A stretch of 44,475 nucleotides of DNA from Acidianus hospitalis (GTDB taxonomy: Archaea; Thermoproteota; Thermoprotei_A; Sulfolobales; Sulfolobaceae). Under the pieces are notes generated by a model. It was given only the letters and a program-made list of their open reading frames with translations, had not been told where the DNA came from and made no database searches. Of this stretch, positions 17,929-26,334 are shown in pieces (position 1 is the stretch's first letter; each line of letters opens with the position of its first letter). Location of the stretch: the NCBI GenBank assembly GCA_046533895.1, contig JAWDOK010000008.1, positions 1-44,475 of the forward strand. The letters are read 5' to 3'. A program made the translations under genes and the position numbers.

Positions 17929-18107
17929 AGCCTTAGCTATTATTTTTCAATATAAGTTTATCTATAAACCAAACACGAATATATTTAATACATTTCCATC
18001 AATTTAGTTTATAAAATATATTAAAAATATCCTATTCGGAAAAAACTTCCTATATAAGATTTATCAATTTAGTTATAAGATTAAATCCTCCTCTAGGTTA
18101 CGTAATA

Positions 18108-18117
18108 AAGTTTATAT
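18108..18117 (+). promoter_or_regulatory. TATA box deciding the start of the next gene
   Basis: The sequence agtttatata at 18108-18117 lies 25-34 bases before ATG 18142. An upstream in-frame ATG at 18118 directly abuts it and so would not be transcribed. Confidence 0.55.
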
Positions 18118-18141
18118 ATGTTATCAAATAATAGTATAGAC

Positions 18142-18468
18142 ATGGTTTGGAAAGAATTAAAAGATGAGGTTAAGAAATCTGTAAAGGAGTTAACTGATGT
18201 GGGGAAAGAGGTAGGTAAGTCGTCTTTAAGTGCAGCTGCAGGAATAACGAAGGATGGGATAGAGATTGGAAAGGAATTAACTAAGTCGTCTATTGAATTA
18301 GCTAAATCAACTGAGAGAGAAATAAAGGATACTACAAAGGTTGCCGTGGATTCGACAAAGGAGCTCATAGAAGACCTAACGGATGGAGTCAAGGATGCAA
18401 TGAAAGGCCCTATAAGGGAAATGAATAAATTGGGAGATAAGGATCAAGGGAAACAAGAAAATAAATGA
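18142..18468 (+). CDS. Amphipathic helical repeat protein, 108 residues
   Basis: The sequence is almost entirely one amphipathic helix with 11-residue-like periodicity (KELKDEVKKSVKELTDVGKE, then GIEIGKELTKSSIELAKSTE), like LEA or apolipoprotein-type helices. It has no cysteine and many Lys/Glu/Ser/Thr. Such proteins can bind membranes or stabilise proteins under stress; nothing here proves either. It begins MVWKELKDEV. It stands alone between decayed regions. Confidence 0.55.
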   Translation: MVWKELKDEVKKSVKELTDVGKEVGKSSLSAAAGITKDGIEIGKELTKSSIELAKSTEREIKDTTKVAVDSTKELIEDLTDGVKDAMKGPIREMNKLGDKDQGKQENK

Positions 18469-18746
18469 CGTATAGAGTGGTGTATGGTTAAAAGGGTATT
18501 AAACGTGAAAATTCAACGCTAATTCTCAATCTTAACGCAGTTTATAAATATTTGTGTTTTTATTCTATGATAGCATTTATAACTTTTTTATTATATTAAG
18601 TAGTATATATGTTATTGGCTCTATCCAAGGTAGCTCAGATCATACTAATGTTTTTATATAAGTTTGAATAAGGAGAAAGCTGGCTTATTATCATAAAAAG
18701 GATCAAAGAATTCACGGTAAAGTAAAGCTAGTAGAATATAAAGAAA

Positions 18747-19031
18747 TCAAAAGCATGTTTTCTCCTTTATCGTATCGACTAGAATTGGCGAACATTGAGT
18801 TAGCTTTTCCTTAATTTTAGATTCCAAAATCCCTTTATACGAGATATTTAAAATCTTCCCTTGATTTAGTTCGATTACTCCATATCCGTCAGGATTTCTG
18901 AAAGTTATTTCAATTTTCTCCAATAAATAAATTATTACCTTCAATTTTCCACGTAACATAATGTTATCCCTAATGCTTAGGGTCCATTCTACTTCGTTTA
19001 CCTTCTTCAATTGAATTGTTTTCCGGTACAA
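18747..19031 (-). CDS. Small hypothetical protein, possibly a fragment
   Basis: This is a 94-residue frame from a TTG codon (YRKTIQLKKVNEVEWTLSIR). The frame is open a few codons further upstream with no better start, so the 5' end may have been lost. Content is beta-rich (GKLKVIIYLLEKIEITFRNP, then GYGVIELNQGKILNISYKG). No family was recognised. It lies beside the decayed ABC transporter and may be part of the same eroded region. Confidence 0.35.
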   Translation of the reverse strand: MYRKTIQLKKVNEVEWTLSIRDNIMLRGKLKVIIYLLEKIEITFRNPDGYGVIELNQGKILNISYKGILESKIKEKLTQCSPILVDTIKEKTCF

Positions 19032-19081
19032 TTCAAGAAGTCCTCTATTGGCATTCCAGCATTACCGTCACGTCCTCGCAT

Positions 19082-19831
19082 TTGAATTCCTTGGTAACTA
19101 GGGGCTTCAGTTTCCTCTGGATAGCAATGGGGGATTTCATTGAGTCAGTAAGCGTTACTAACTCATCAGCAGTTTACTACACCGCAAGTTAGTACGGCAT
19201 AATAGCGTTGTTAGCGACTTCATCATTTGCAACTTCCGTAGCAATGATGATATATTATCAGTCCAGTGGTTTATCATATTTTTCAAGGTTTTCAAAATTA
19301 ACTCCTAAGTACTATCTATTTTCCCTTTACTTCACAATGCTAATAACAACTACAGTTGTAAGTGTAATAATGGGCTTAGGAGTAGTTTCGCTCTTTTCCT
19401 ATCATTTTGGAGAAACGATAGCTCCCAAGAACTGGGGCTTATTCTTCCTCGACGCAATACTTTCCAGAGTATTTTATTTACCTTTATCCTTATTTTTAGA
19501 GGAGCTTACAATAGTTACTTCAAGGAAGCTGAGCAATGCCATCTCTTTTATTCCCATCATATTGGCTTACCTCTTCGGTTTTTCTTATATAAACATAAAC
19601 TTGGGTAACTTAGTCTACTATAGCCCATTTCTTTCAATACAAGTTCTAGGAATGCAGAGCTTCTTTACAAAGAGCATTCCGCTGAACTTTAACGACTTTA
19701 AAGGGCCTACCCTTAACGTGTATTATGCAATAATTTCACTGATAGGTTGGTCTATAATCCTTTCGTTCGCGTCAATGTTACTCTTCAGGAGGTTATATTA
19801 CAGAAGTCTAGAGGAGGCGAGGATAGCATGA
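19082..19831 (+). pseudogene. ABC transporter permease with an internal stop codon
   Basis: The frame reads LVTRGFSFLWIAMGDFIESV, up to YYTAS, then a TAG at 19190-19192. It goes on in the same frame with YGIIALLATSSFATSVAMMI and five further membrane helices to 19831. This is the shape of an ABC-2 type permease (six helices, about 240 residues). The true start is missing. The remaining part could only be made from the TTG at 19208. It overlaps the ATPase pseudogene start by four bases, showing the two once formed an operon. Confidence 0.65.
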
Positions 19832-20265
19832 TAGAACTTAAAGACGTTCACGTATATTACGATAAGGAAGTAATAAGAGGAGTGAACATGAAAGTAGACG
19901 GAGAGAAAGTGTTACTTCCAGGCCCTAACGGCTCCGGCAAATCAACGTTACTTAGTGCTATTGCAGGAATCATTCCGTACAAGGGAAGCATAAGGATTGA
20001 CGGAATGGAAGTTAGGAACATCAACAACCATAATGCAGTTGCAACTAATTTACCTCAGGCTTTTTCTATAGGGCTGACAATAGATGACGTAATAGAGATA
20101 TATGATGAGTTAAAAGGGCTAAAGATTAACGTAAAGGCAGAACTTGAGAAGTTAGGAATAAAAATGAATAAGAAGATTTACCAACTTTCAGCAGGGCAGG
20201 GAGTCAATCACCTTTTCTCTACTCACGATTTAATAAGCTGTCATTTACTTAATAAAAAATTATGA
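19828..20265 (+). pseudogene. ABC transporter ATPase lacking its Walker B region
   Basis: It starts MIELKDVHVYYDKEVIRGVN and has an intact Walker A (PGPNGSGKST), Q-loop region (TNLPQAFSIGLT) and the beginning of the signature (QLSAGQ). At about 20200 it jumps directly to GVNHLFSTHDLISC, which is the switch-histidine region. Roughly 40 residues holding Walker B and the D-loop are gone, and the C-terminus is short. It cannot hydrolyse ATP. With the broken permease upstream, the whole transporter is dead. Confidence 0.75.
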
Positions 20266-20442
20266 GGATAACTCAGTATAACAAGAGAACATCCTTTTCC
20301 CCCTCCCCGTTTATGATTACTGGCTCTTAATGAATATCATATGAATTGATAGAGGGGCTAATGAGTTACTGAAAAAATTAGCCAACTATGGCTAAAAATC
20401 TGAACCATTAGATACAATTTGTCTCTAACAATTTTTACCATT

Positions 20443-22497
20443 TCACCTTATTGGAACTTTAGTTATCCTCCTCTTTATTGCGTCCTCAACTGCGCTTGTA
20501 ACTGCTGCAGCAGCTACTCCTACAGGGATCTCTCCTATCCCTTTTTCACCGAAAGGAGTATAAGGAGACGGAGTAGGAACTAGGTTTATCTCGAACTCCG
20601 GCATTTGGTCAGCTGTAGGCAATCCATAGTCAGAGAGGCTTAAAGTCAACAACTGCCCGTTCTCGTAAACGTAACTTTCGTAAAGAGCAACAGAAACACC
20701 AATTGCGGAACCTCCAATTACTTGCTCCTTAACTACCTCCTCATCTAGAGGTGTGCCTGGATCTAGGTAAACTACCAACTTCACGGGCTTAATTAACTCC
20801 GTCTCCTCATCAACCTTAACTACAGCAATGTCACAAGCGAAAGGATAGGCAATAAACCTTGTCTTCCCTTGTTGAGAATAGACGTAAGAAACTTCTTCCT
20901 GTAAGGAAGTTATAGGAATTTTCTCCTCGCCTCTTATCAGGAAGCCGTCCTTATATTCTGCATTATATTTTCTCTTCAGTTTACTAACCAACTCTTCGAC
21001 TGCACCTTTGATTGCCCCAGCTAAAAATACGGCCATCCTGCTTCCTCCAGGACCGAAGCTCGAAGGAGATTCGTTACTGTCCAAAAGCTCAACTTCAACA
21101 GCCTCTGGAGGAATTCCTAAAAGCCTAGATACTAACAACTTTCCAACGTGTTCATTACCTTGTCCTTCAGGTCCATAGCCTATGCCGAGTATTACTTTAC
21201 CCTTCTTTATTGATAGTTTTACCCCTTCCTGTCCAGAGGGTGTGCTCGGATCAGTAGAACAAGCTAAACCTACTCCGTAACCTTTTTCCCTCAAACTCCA
21301 CAAGTCCTTTCTAGATAGCGCAAGATCAAGTAAATTTCTAGGATTACCGGAATCGTAATGAGCATAAGGAGCCTCATAAGGGAAGGAGTCTATTAAATTC
21401 TTCCTCCTTACCTCGTGTCTTTCCATTTTAAGCTCATCTGCGATGAAATCCATTACCCTTTCTAAAGCCCAAGTATGAGGTGGAGTTCCAGCTCCTCTAA
21501 ACGCCCCTGGAGGATTCTTATTAGTAGCAACCAAGCTAACGTCGTACCTTATGTTCTTCACTTTATATGGCCCTGCTAGAATTCCAGTAGGCTTGAAAGC
21601 TTGCCCATTATAAAGTGAAGCTCCTATATCTTCCCAGATCTTAAAGTCAAGGCCGGTGACTGTTCCGTCTCTCTTAAAGTAAGCCTTTATTCTGAACTTC
21701 CTTTCTGGACCAGAGCTGTTGGAGGCCATTAAGTGCTCACTTCTAGTTTCTATCCACTTAATAGGGATGTTGAATTTAAGGGAGGCAAGTCCTAAGACTA
21801 TAGCATATCTAGTTACGGAGAACTTGGAACCGAAACTTCCTCCGTGCCTTGTCGGGACTACTTTTACCTTAAAGTACTTGGAGATTTCGTTACTCTGAAA
21901 TTGAGGTGCTTGAACGTTTGATATTATTGTAACTTCGTCACCTTGAGGAATTGAAATTACTCCGAAGGTTTCTATAGGGTTACCTGAAGACCTACTCCAA
22001 TATAGAGAGACTTCTAGTTCTTCGTCGCCTTTAGGCATTTCTCCGTACTCAAAGGTCTTTTTATAAACCTCATTAGTTCCTACTTCATCAAATACTAGAA
22101 CGTCATTCTTAAGCGCTTCATCTACGTTACTCACTGGAGGTAAAGGTTCGTAATCTACGGAAACTTCCTCAGCGAGGTCTGTTGCCTCATAAGGGTCTTT
22201 TGCTATTACCAAAGCTATGGGTTCACCCACGTATCTTACCTTTTTAAAAGCTAATAGGGACGAAATCGATGAGCTTCCTTCTTGTTCTTCCTTCCCTTTA
22301 AGGTTAGGTAATGATAATAGATCCTCGGCAGTTAATACTAATGCACCTTTCCTCCTTGCACCATCTACATCAACTTTCCTTAAGATTGCGTGAGGATATT
22401 GACTCCTTAAGAATACTCCGTAATAGCCTGAGAACGGAATATCGTCTACATAATTTCCTTTGCCTTTTATTACATCTTCAAGATCGAGCCTTCTCAT
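20443..22497 (-). CDS. Molybdenum hydroxylase large subunit (xanthine dehydrogenase/aldehyde oxidase family)
   Basis: This 684-residue protein is the molybdopterin-binding subunit of the CoxL/CutA/XdhB family. Cofactor-binding motifs are visible: GGSFGSKF, GAFRGAGTPP, GPEGQGNEHVG and the late GEKGIGEIPVG with the catalytic Glu. It is shorter than the usual 700-780, mainly at the start. The carbon monoxide dehydrogenase loop (VAYRCSFR) is absent, so an aldehyde or purine substrate is likelier. The FAD and iron-sulfur subunits are not next to it. It may use subunits encoded elsewhere, shared with the copy at 29896. Confidence 0.83.
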   Translation of the reverse strand: MRRLDLEDVIKGKGNYVDDIPFSGYYGVFLRSQYPHAILRKVDVDGARRKGALVLTAEDLLSLPNLKGKEEQEGSSSISSLLAFKKVRYVGEPIALVIAKDPYEATDLAEEVSVDYEPLPPVSNVDEALKNDVLVFDEVGTNEVYKKTFEYGEMPKGDEELEVSLYWSRSSGNPIETFGVISIPQGDEVTIISNVQAPQFQSNEISKYFKVKVVPTRHGGSFGSKFSVTRYAIVLGLASLKFNIPIKWIETRSEHLMASNSSGPERKFRIKAYFKRDGTVTGLDFKIWEDIGASLYNGQAFKPTGILAGPYKVKNIRYDVSLVATNKNPPGAFRGAGTPPHTWALERVMDFIADELKMERHEVRRKNLIDSFPYEAPYAHYDSGNPRNLLDLALSRKDLWSLREKGYGVGLACSTDPSTPSGQEGVKLSIKKGKVILGIGYGPEGQGNEHVGKLLVSRLLGIPPEAVEVELLDSNESPSSFGPGGSRMAVFLAGAIKGAVEELVSKLKRKYNAEYKDGFLIRGEEKIPITSLQEEVSYVYSQQGKTRFIAYPFACDIAVVKVDEETELIKPVKLVVYLDPGTPLDEEVVKEQVIGGSAIGVSVALYESYVYENGQLLTLSLSDYGLPTADQMPEFEINLVPTPSPYTPFGEKGIGEIPVGVAAAAVTSAVEDAIKRRITKVPIR

Positions 22498-22613
22498 AGG
22501 TTAGTTTCATACCATACATAAATAAACTTAGCTTTTCCCGCGATCAAATGAAGTAAAGAAAACAAGCAATGCTATAGCCTAGCACTTAAAACCTTAAGGC
22601 GATACATGATTTA

Positions 22614-22668
22614 AGTCAGTCCTTCGCGGGTTCTTCACGAATTCGGAGGGGACGGACTTTCATCATCA
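22614..22668 (-). ncRNA. C/D box guide RNA (minus strand)
   Basis: Read on the minus strand: box C ATGATGA (22666-22660), 13 nt, D' CCGA (22646-22643), 4 nt, C' GTGAAGA (22638-22632), 12 nt, D CTGA (22619-22616). The D-side guide is acccgcgaagga. Three of the four boxes are perfect. The GC-rich guides stand out from the AT-rich surroundings. Confidence 0.7.
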
Positions 22669-23021
22669 ATTTGAAAGATTTCTCTAGCATTTTAAATTAT
22701 CGTCTATATAATATAGAGATAGATGGAGTAAAATTTTATACATTAACTTTCTTATCCTTAAATACCATATTAATTATTGGTAGATGAATTTGAAATTATA
22801 TTCTAAGACTTTTGAATGTCTTATTATAGTTATTAGCTTTAAACAAGATTCCTTGCAGGAAACTAAAGGCTAGAAGCTAAACACTTCCACTTCTCTAGCT
22901 ATATAATAGCTAATTCAAAATTACGATCAAGAATTTAATAGAGAAAATTGAAACAATTGACGTTGAGTTAAATATCGCCGGGAGGATATATTATGCCACG
23001 GTTCTTATGGTTCTACGGCTA

Positions 23022-23027
23022 AGGTGA
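23022..23027 (+). promoter_or_regulatory. Ribosome-binding site of the pilin-like gene
   Basis: AGGTGA lies six bases before ATG 23034 and matches the 3' end of archaeal 16S rRNA. It shows that this gene is translated from a leadered mRNA, unlike most genes here. Confidence 0.6.
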
Positions 23028-23033
23028 CGTAAA

Positions 23034-23501
23034 ATGAAAGGTTTGTCTAACGTTATAATGCTAGTTATTATTCTGATAATAGTACTCTCCGTATTTATTC
23101 CGCTAGGAATAGAATTCATGTATTTTCCACAAAATAATCAAGAAATCTTGTTTTCAAAAGAGAGCTATAATTATTATCATTGCTTGATATGCCAAGATAT
23201 AGCCTCAAGCTTCATAAAAATTTCATATTTGACGCAGAAAGTTGGTGGAGTTTACAAAGTGATCTTAACCTTCTGCCTTGCAAAGGGTGTAGGTGGAATA
23301 CCTATTTGTAAAATTAATATCACAGAAATACTTTATTATAATCAAGGACATTGGTGCGTTGTAAAATTTAGCTATCCTATTATAATATCAATTTCCTATT
23401 CACCGCATTCTATAACTTTTTATTTAAATGTGTTGTCAGACCTTGCTATAGTGACAAACTACGGTAACCTGATATTTATTGCGCCTTGTAGTTCAACTTA
23501 A
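23034..23501 (+). CDS. Type IV pilin-like secreted protein with class III signal
   Basis: This 155-residue protein starts MKGLSNVIMLVIILIIVLSV. The short basic leader ending in KG followed directly by a hydrophobic helix is the class III signal cut by the archaeal prepilin peptidase PibD. The mature part is beta-rich, with five cysteines plus CLICQ and CLAKG segments, which could form disulfides outside the cell. No assembly ATPase or membrane platform gene is nearby, so it may be a minor or substitute pilin subunit, or another surface protein using the same signal. Confidence 0.65.
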   Translation: MKGLSNVIMLVIILIIVLSVFIPLGIEFMYFPQNNQEILFSKESYNYYHCLICQDIASSFIKISYLTQKVGGVYKVILTFCLAKGVGGIPICKINITEILYYNQGHWCVVKFSYPIIISISYSPHSITFYLNVLSDLAIVTNYGNLIFIAPCSST

Positions 23502-23662
23502 GTTATTAATTATTTAATGAGTTATTGATCGAATAGCAGCATAATTATTTTTATAGCAAATAATTATACATACATATCGATTTAATTGATTTAAACTATG
23601 AACAATTGTTATCTTCAGCTAGGTGAGTAAAACTTATAACTCTGTTTTACATATTGTTAAAC

Positions 23663-24148
23663 ATGTCAAGCAATGAAAACGAAAAAGACAAGAAAACTGT
23701 GACTATAAGAGGAGTGGATAAAAGCATTTACGAAAGGGCAGTAAAGACTGCAAGAGAAACCGGGAGAACAGTGGGAGAGATTGTTAATCAAGCTCTATCC
23801 TCTTTTCTAGGATTAACAAGTAAAGCTACTAATGCTGTAACACAAGTTGTACAAGGAGTTAAAGAAACCGGAAAATCCTTTGTGCAGGGATTCGAAGACG
23901 CAAAGAAGGACGTCGTAGTTATTTCTGACGTAGAAGAGTTAAGCGTTACAAGGGATGAAATCTTACAAGTAGGTAAGCAAATCTCCTTTAGGAATATAAA
24001 GAAACTCACGCTTAACATCGACCAAGAGGCATTAAACTACGTGGACTCCATAATAGGAGTTGACGAGTTAGTAATCCCTTCTACAATAAATAAAATAATG
24101 CTTTTGCAGAAGTGCAAGTTCGTGAAGAAAATATCCACAATATCATAG
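23663..24148 (+). CDS. Ribbon-helix-helix protein with a novel C-terminal domain
   Basis: This protein of about 161 residues has a ribbon-helix-helix DNA-binding domain (residues about 12-50): strand KTVTIRGVD, helix IYERAVKTARETG, turn, helix VGEIVNQALSSFLG. A linker (SKATNAVTQVVQGVKETGKS) and a short alpha/beta C-terminal part (VVVISDVEELSVTRDEILQV, then KKLTLNIDQ) follow. The C-terminal part was not recognised. ATG 23663 is preferred to the TTG at 23654. It ends 50 bases before the DUF3800-B repeats and reads toward them, so it could regulate that locus. Confidence 0.65.
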   Translation: MSSNENEKDKKTVTIRGVDKSIYERAVKTARETGRTVGEIVNQALSSFLGLTSKATNAVTQVVQGVKETGKSFVQGFEDAKKDVVVISDVEELSVTRDEILQVGKQISFRNIKKLTLNIDQEALNYVDSIIGVDELVIPSTINKIMLLQKCKFVKKISTIS

Positions 24149-24202
24149 ATAATTTTTTATTCATTTAAGAAAAGAAAAAATTGAGGAGTTTTCCGATGAA
24201 AA

Positions 24203-24294
24203 GCCTACTTGACCCGTCGGGGTTGGCCCGAGGGGAATGAGAGTAGGTAAAGCCTTGACCCGTCGGGGTTGGCCCGAGGGGAATGAGAGGCTTT
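24203..24294 (+). ncRNA. Two repeat cores with covarying outer stems before a DUF3800 gene
   Basis: Two identical 34-nt cores (24209-24242 and 24255-24288, starting ttgacccgtcggggttggcc) are each closed by a different outer stem: CCTAC/GTAGG (24204-24208 with 24243-24247) around copy 1 and AAAGCC/GGCTTT (24249-24254 with 24289-24294) around copy 2. Within the core, C-runs and G-runs alternate; ACCC/GGGT with a GTCG loop is one fold, and nested or pseudoknotted pairing is another. The conserved core with changing but complementary arms points to a selected structure. Confidence 0.75.
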
Positions 24295-24302
24295 TAAATT
24301 TT
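24291..24302 (+). promoter_or_regulatory. TATA-like element between repeats and DUF3800-B
   Basis: cttttaaatttt lies about 25 bases before ATG 24323, suggesting a leaderless transcript. Its first bases are the 3' arm of the last repeat stem, so folding or binding at the repeat could block this promoter. The same T-run after a stem could also end an RNA coming from the repeats. Confidence 0.45.
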
Positions 24303-24322
24303 CTAATCCCGATGGTTTTATA

Positions 24323-24880
24323 ATGAATAAATATCACGTTTTTGTTGACGAATCTTACGATTTAGCAGTTTTCGTATTAGCAATAGTTTGGGTTAGTAGT
24401 ATAAATGAAATTAAAAGAATAAAATCTGATGCATTGAAGAAGTTGGGAAAATCTAAATATAGTTTTCACTTTATAGACGATCCGCCTACCATTAGAAATA
24501 CCTTTCTGGGAGAAATTTTAAATAGTGCTCTCAACATGGAAGTGTTACTGTCTAGTAGACAGCCAAAATCATGTATGGAATACGCAAAGTTTTACGTGAC
24601 AGAGGTCGTGAGAGTATTACCAATTAAAAATTCTTTGCTCTTCCTTCACGTTAAAGGTTTGAAAAATTGGGTAAGCAAAAGGTGTGACATCTTAGCTGAG
24701 GCTGTAAAATTAGGAATAGAAAACGGAAATTATGTTAAACTGGATCTGCGAGCTAGCGAGAGAGAAGGAATTGAAATAGCTGATTATGCAGCTTCTTCTT
24801 TTAGGAAATGCCTTTATGAGAGAGAGGATTATTGTAGTGCACTAGAAAGGAAACTAAAGTTTATAAGCTATATTAGCTAA
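24323..24880 (+). CDS. DUF3800 family protein B
   Basis: This 185-residue protein has the family motif blocks: HVFVDESYDL (residues 5-14, the classic D-E-S), SFHFIDDPPTIR (47-58) and GIEIADYAAS (149-158). These line up with DUF3800-A (VIDDAGD; KFHFINDSQEVR; LQVADYF) and DUF3800-C, although overall similarity is low. The first and last blocks are probably the acidic site of an RNase H-like fold. It lies 28 bases after the second structured repeat and has its own TATA-like element. The partner could be an RNA made from the repeats. Confidence 0.75.
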   Translation: MNKYHVFVDESYDLAVFVLAIVWVSSINEIKRIKSDALKKLGKSKYSFHFIDDPPTIRNTFLGEILNSALNMEVLLSSRQPKSCMEYAKFYVTEVVRVLPIKNSLLFLHVKGLKNWVSKRCDILAEAVKLGIENGNYVKLDLRASEREGIEIADYAASSFRKCLYEREDYCSALERKLKFISYIS

Positions 24881-24968
24881 CTCCCTAGAGGCTTTCTTCG
24901 ATAAACGACAAGGAGTTTCTTCAACCTATATAAGATAACCTTAAATTTCCAAAGTATTGCATTACGTG

Positions 24969-26096
24969 ATGAAACCTTTAAGAACGTACGTCATGATAAG
25001 GAATTTTGCATTAAACCTTTCCCAACCTTTCATCTCATTCGTTTCTGCAGCTTCAGGAATTTCTGGAGAGAACTTAGCAATAGTTTCTTCTGCAGGTTCA
25101 GCATTACCTTCATTTATACAGTTCGTAATGGGATTCTTCAACCTCAGAGGGAAAATAATAACCTTTTATGGCACTCTTGCTGCAGGACTACTTTGGATTT
25201 CCTTATCTTTTATTCCCTTCGGAGTATTTTTCGTAGTAATTTACGTCCTCCTGGAGGCTTCTTTAGGTATTTCAGCTTACGGTTGGTATTTAATTATGGA
25301 GAGGATAAGCAATACTTCTAGAGGAAAAATCCTAGCTCAGTACTCCTTTTACTCCGTCATAGGAGGAATGATAGCTACACTTCTCACTGGTTTTGTAGTA
25401 AACAAGGACTTCAGCGAGGTGAGGTATTTCTTCTTCTTTAGCGGTTCTCTTTTCCTTTTAAGTTCATTAATTTCACTCAAGTTTGACGTCGATTATTCAA
25501 AGGAGACTTTAAAGGGGCTTTCTCTGAGCAGAGAGTTAAGTAAGTTCTTGATTATAACTTTCTTATTTGACGTAGTTTGGTCGATGGCTTGGCCTTTATT
25601 TCCCCTTGCGCAAGTTTACTTGTTTGATATGAACTTTGAGAACATTGCAATAATTAATCTTATTGCCAATTTTTCTACCCTTTTGTTGCAGAGGAAGATA
25701 GGAGAGCTTGTTGATAAAAATAGAAAGCTGATGATGTTCCTAGGTAGGTTGGCTTTATCAGTTTTTCCTTTAGCTTACGCTTTGTCTACTTCTGTTTATC
25801 AGATTTACTTAGCTAACGTAGTTGCCGGTTTTACTTCTTCCATTAATTCGACCGCTTACTTATCTTACATTTACGATAATTCTAAGGACGTTAGGAAGGG
25901 AATTGGTTTATATAATGCTGTTAGCGGGCTTGGAGATTTAATAGGCTCGAGCGTTGGAATGCTCGGGATTGAGGAGTTGGAATTCTTGGGAATGGTAATA
26001 GCTATAAAACTGATGATGTTAATTATAGCTTCTCTTAGGATGGTTGCCTCTTTCGTTTACTTAAAAATACAAGAAGTTAAGCCTGTGAAATTCTAA
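24969..26096 (+). CDS. MFS transporter
   Basis: This protein of about 375 residues has around 11-12 hydrophobic helices and the loose major facilitator pattern, including a short loop 2-3 (FFNLRGKIITFYG) and a symmetric second half starting near LSRELSKFLIITFLF. The substrate is not recognisable. It begins MKPLRTYVMIRNFALN at ATG 24969; a TTG at 24957 is also in frame. It is a single gene, and its end is followed at once by the third dispersed repeat. Confidence 0.7.
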   Translation: MKPLRTYVMIRNFALNLSQPFISFVSAASGISGENLAIVSSAGSALPSFIQFVMGFFNLRGKIITFYGTLAAGLLWISLSFIPFGVFFVVIYVLLEASLGISAYGWYLIMERISNTSRGKILAQYSFYSVIGGMIATLLTGFVVNKDFSEVRYFFFFSGSLFLLSSLISLKFDVDYSKETLKGLSLSRELSKFLIITFLFDVVWSMAWPLFPLAQVYLFDMNFENIAIINLIANFSTLLLQRKIGELVDKNRKLMMFLGRLALSVFPLAYALSTSVYQIYLANVVAGFTSSINSTAYLSYIYDNSKDVRKGIGLYNAVSGLGDLIGSSVGMLGIEELEFLGMVIAIKLMMLIIASLRMVASFVYLKIQEVKPVKF

Positions 26097-26108
26097 GAGT
26101 TTTGGAAT

Positions 26109-26160
26109 TGAAGACTGTAACGCTTCTACGCAACTATTCGTTATTTTTAATCTAAATATC
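26109..26160 (-). repeat. Dispersed short repeat, copy 3
   Basis: On the minus strand this reads aaacgatatttag, a spacer, then tagttgcgtagaagcgttac and agtctt, matching 1961-2016 in the same order. It lies just downstream of the MFS gene. Confidence 0.45.
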
Positions 26161-26334
26161 GTTTTTATTAAGTAATAAGCTAAGAAATAGTAATTTATAC
26201 TCGGTTATGCTATCAAAAAAGTAGTAGAGATCTATAGGGAATTAACACTAATATTGACTTCATTTTAAGAAAAGCTCTAATAGTGAAAAAGTAAAAAAGT
26301 TTAAGGAAAAATAAATAAATAAAAATCTTTCCCT

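Larger units (their letters stand above)
22498..23033. other. Intergenic region between the Mo-subunit and pilin-like genes
   Basis: It holds a minus-strand C/D guide RNA at 22614-22668. Near its right end is a 9-codon ORF, MPRFLWFYG (22993-23022), preceded by gggagg (22980-22985). A longer start-less frame ends GRIYYATVLMVLRLR at 23027. Nothing else was recognised in the AT-rich middle part. Confidence 0.5.

Noticed and set aside
19190..19192. In-frame TAG read as pyrrolysine
   Set aside because: Sulfolobales lack the pyrrolysine system as far as is known, and the neighbouring ATPase is also broken.
16378..24294. Short CRISPR arrays at the two repeat pairs
   Set aside because: Only two copies at each place, spacers of 16 and about 12 nt, the copies are long nested hairpins, and no cas genes are present.
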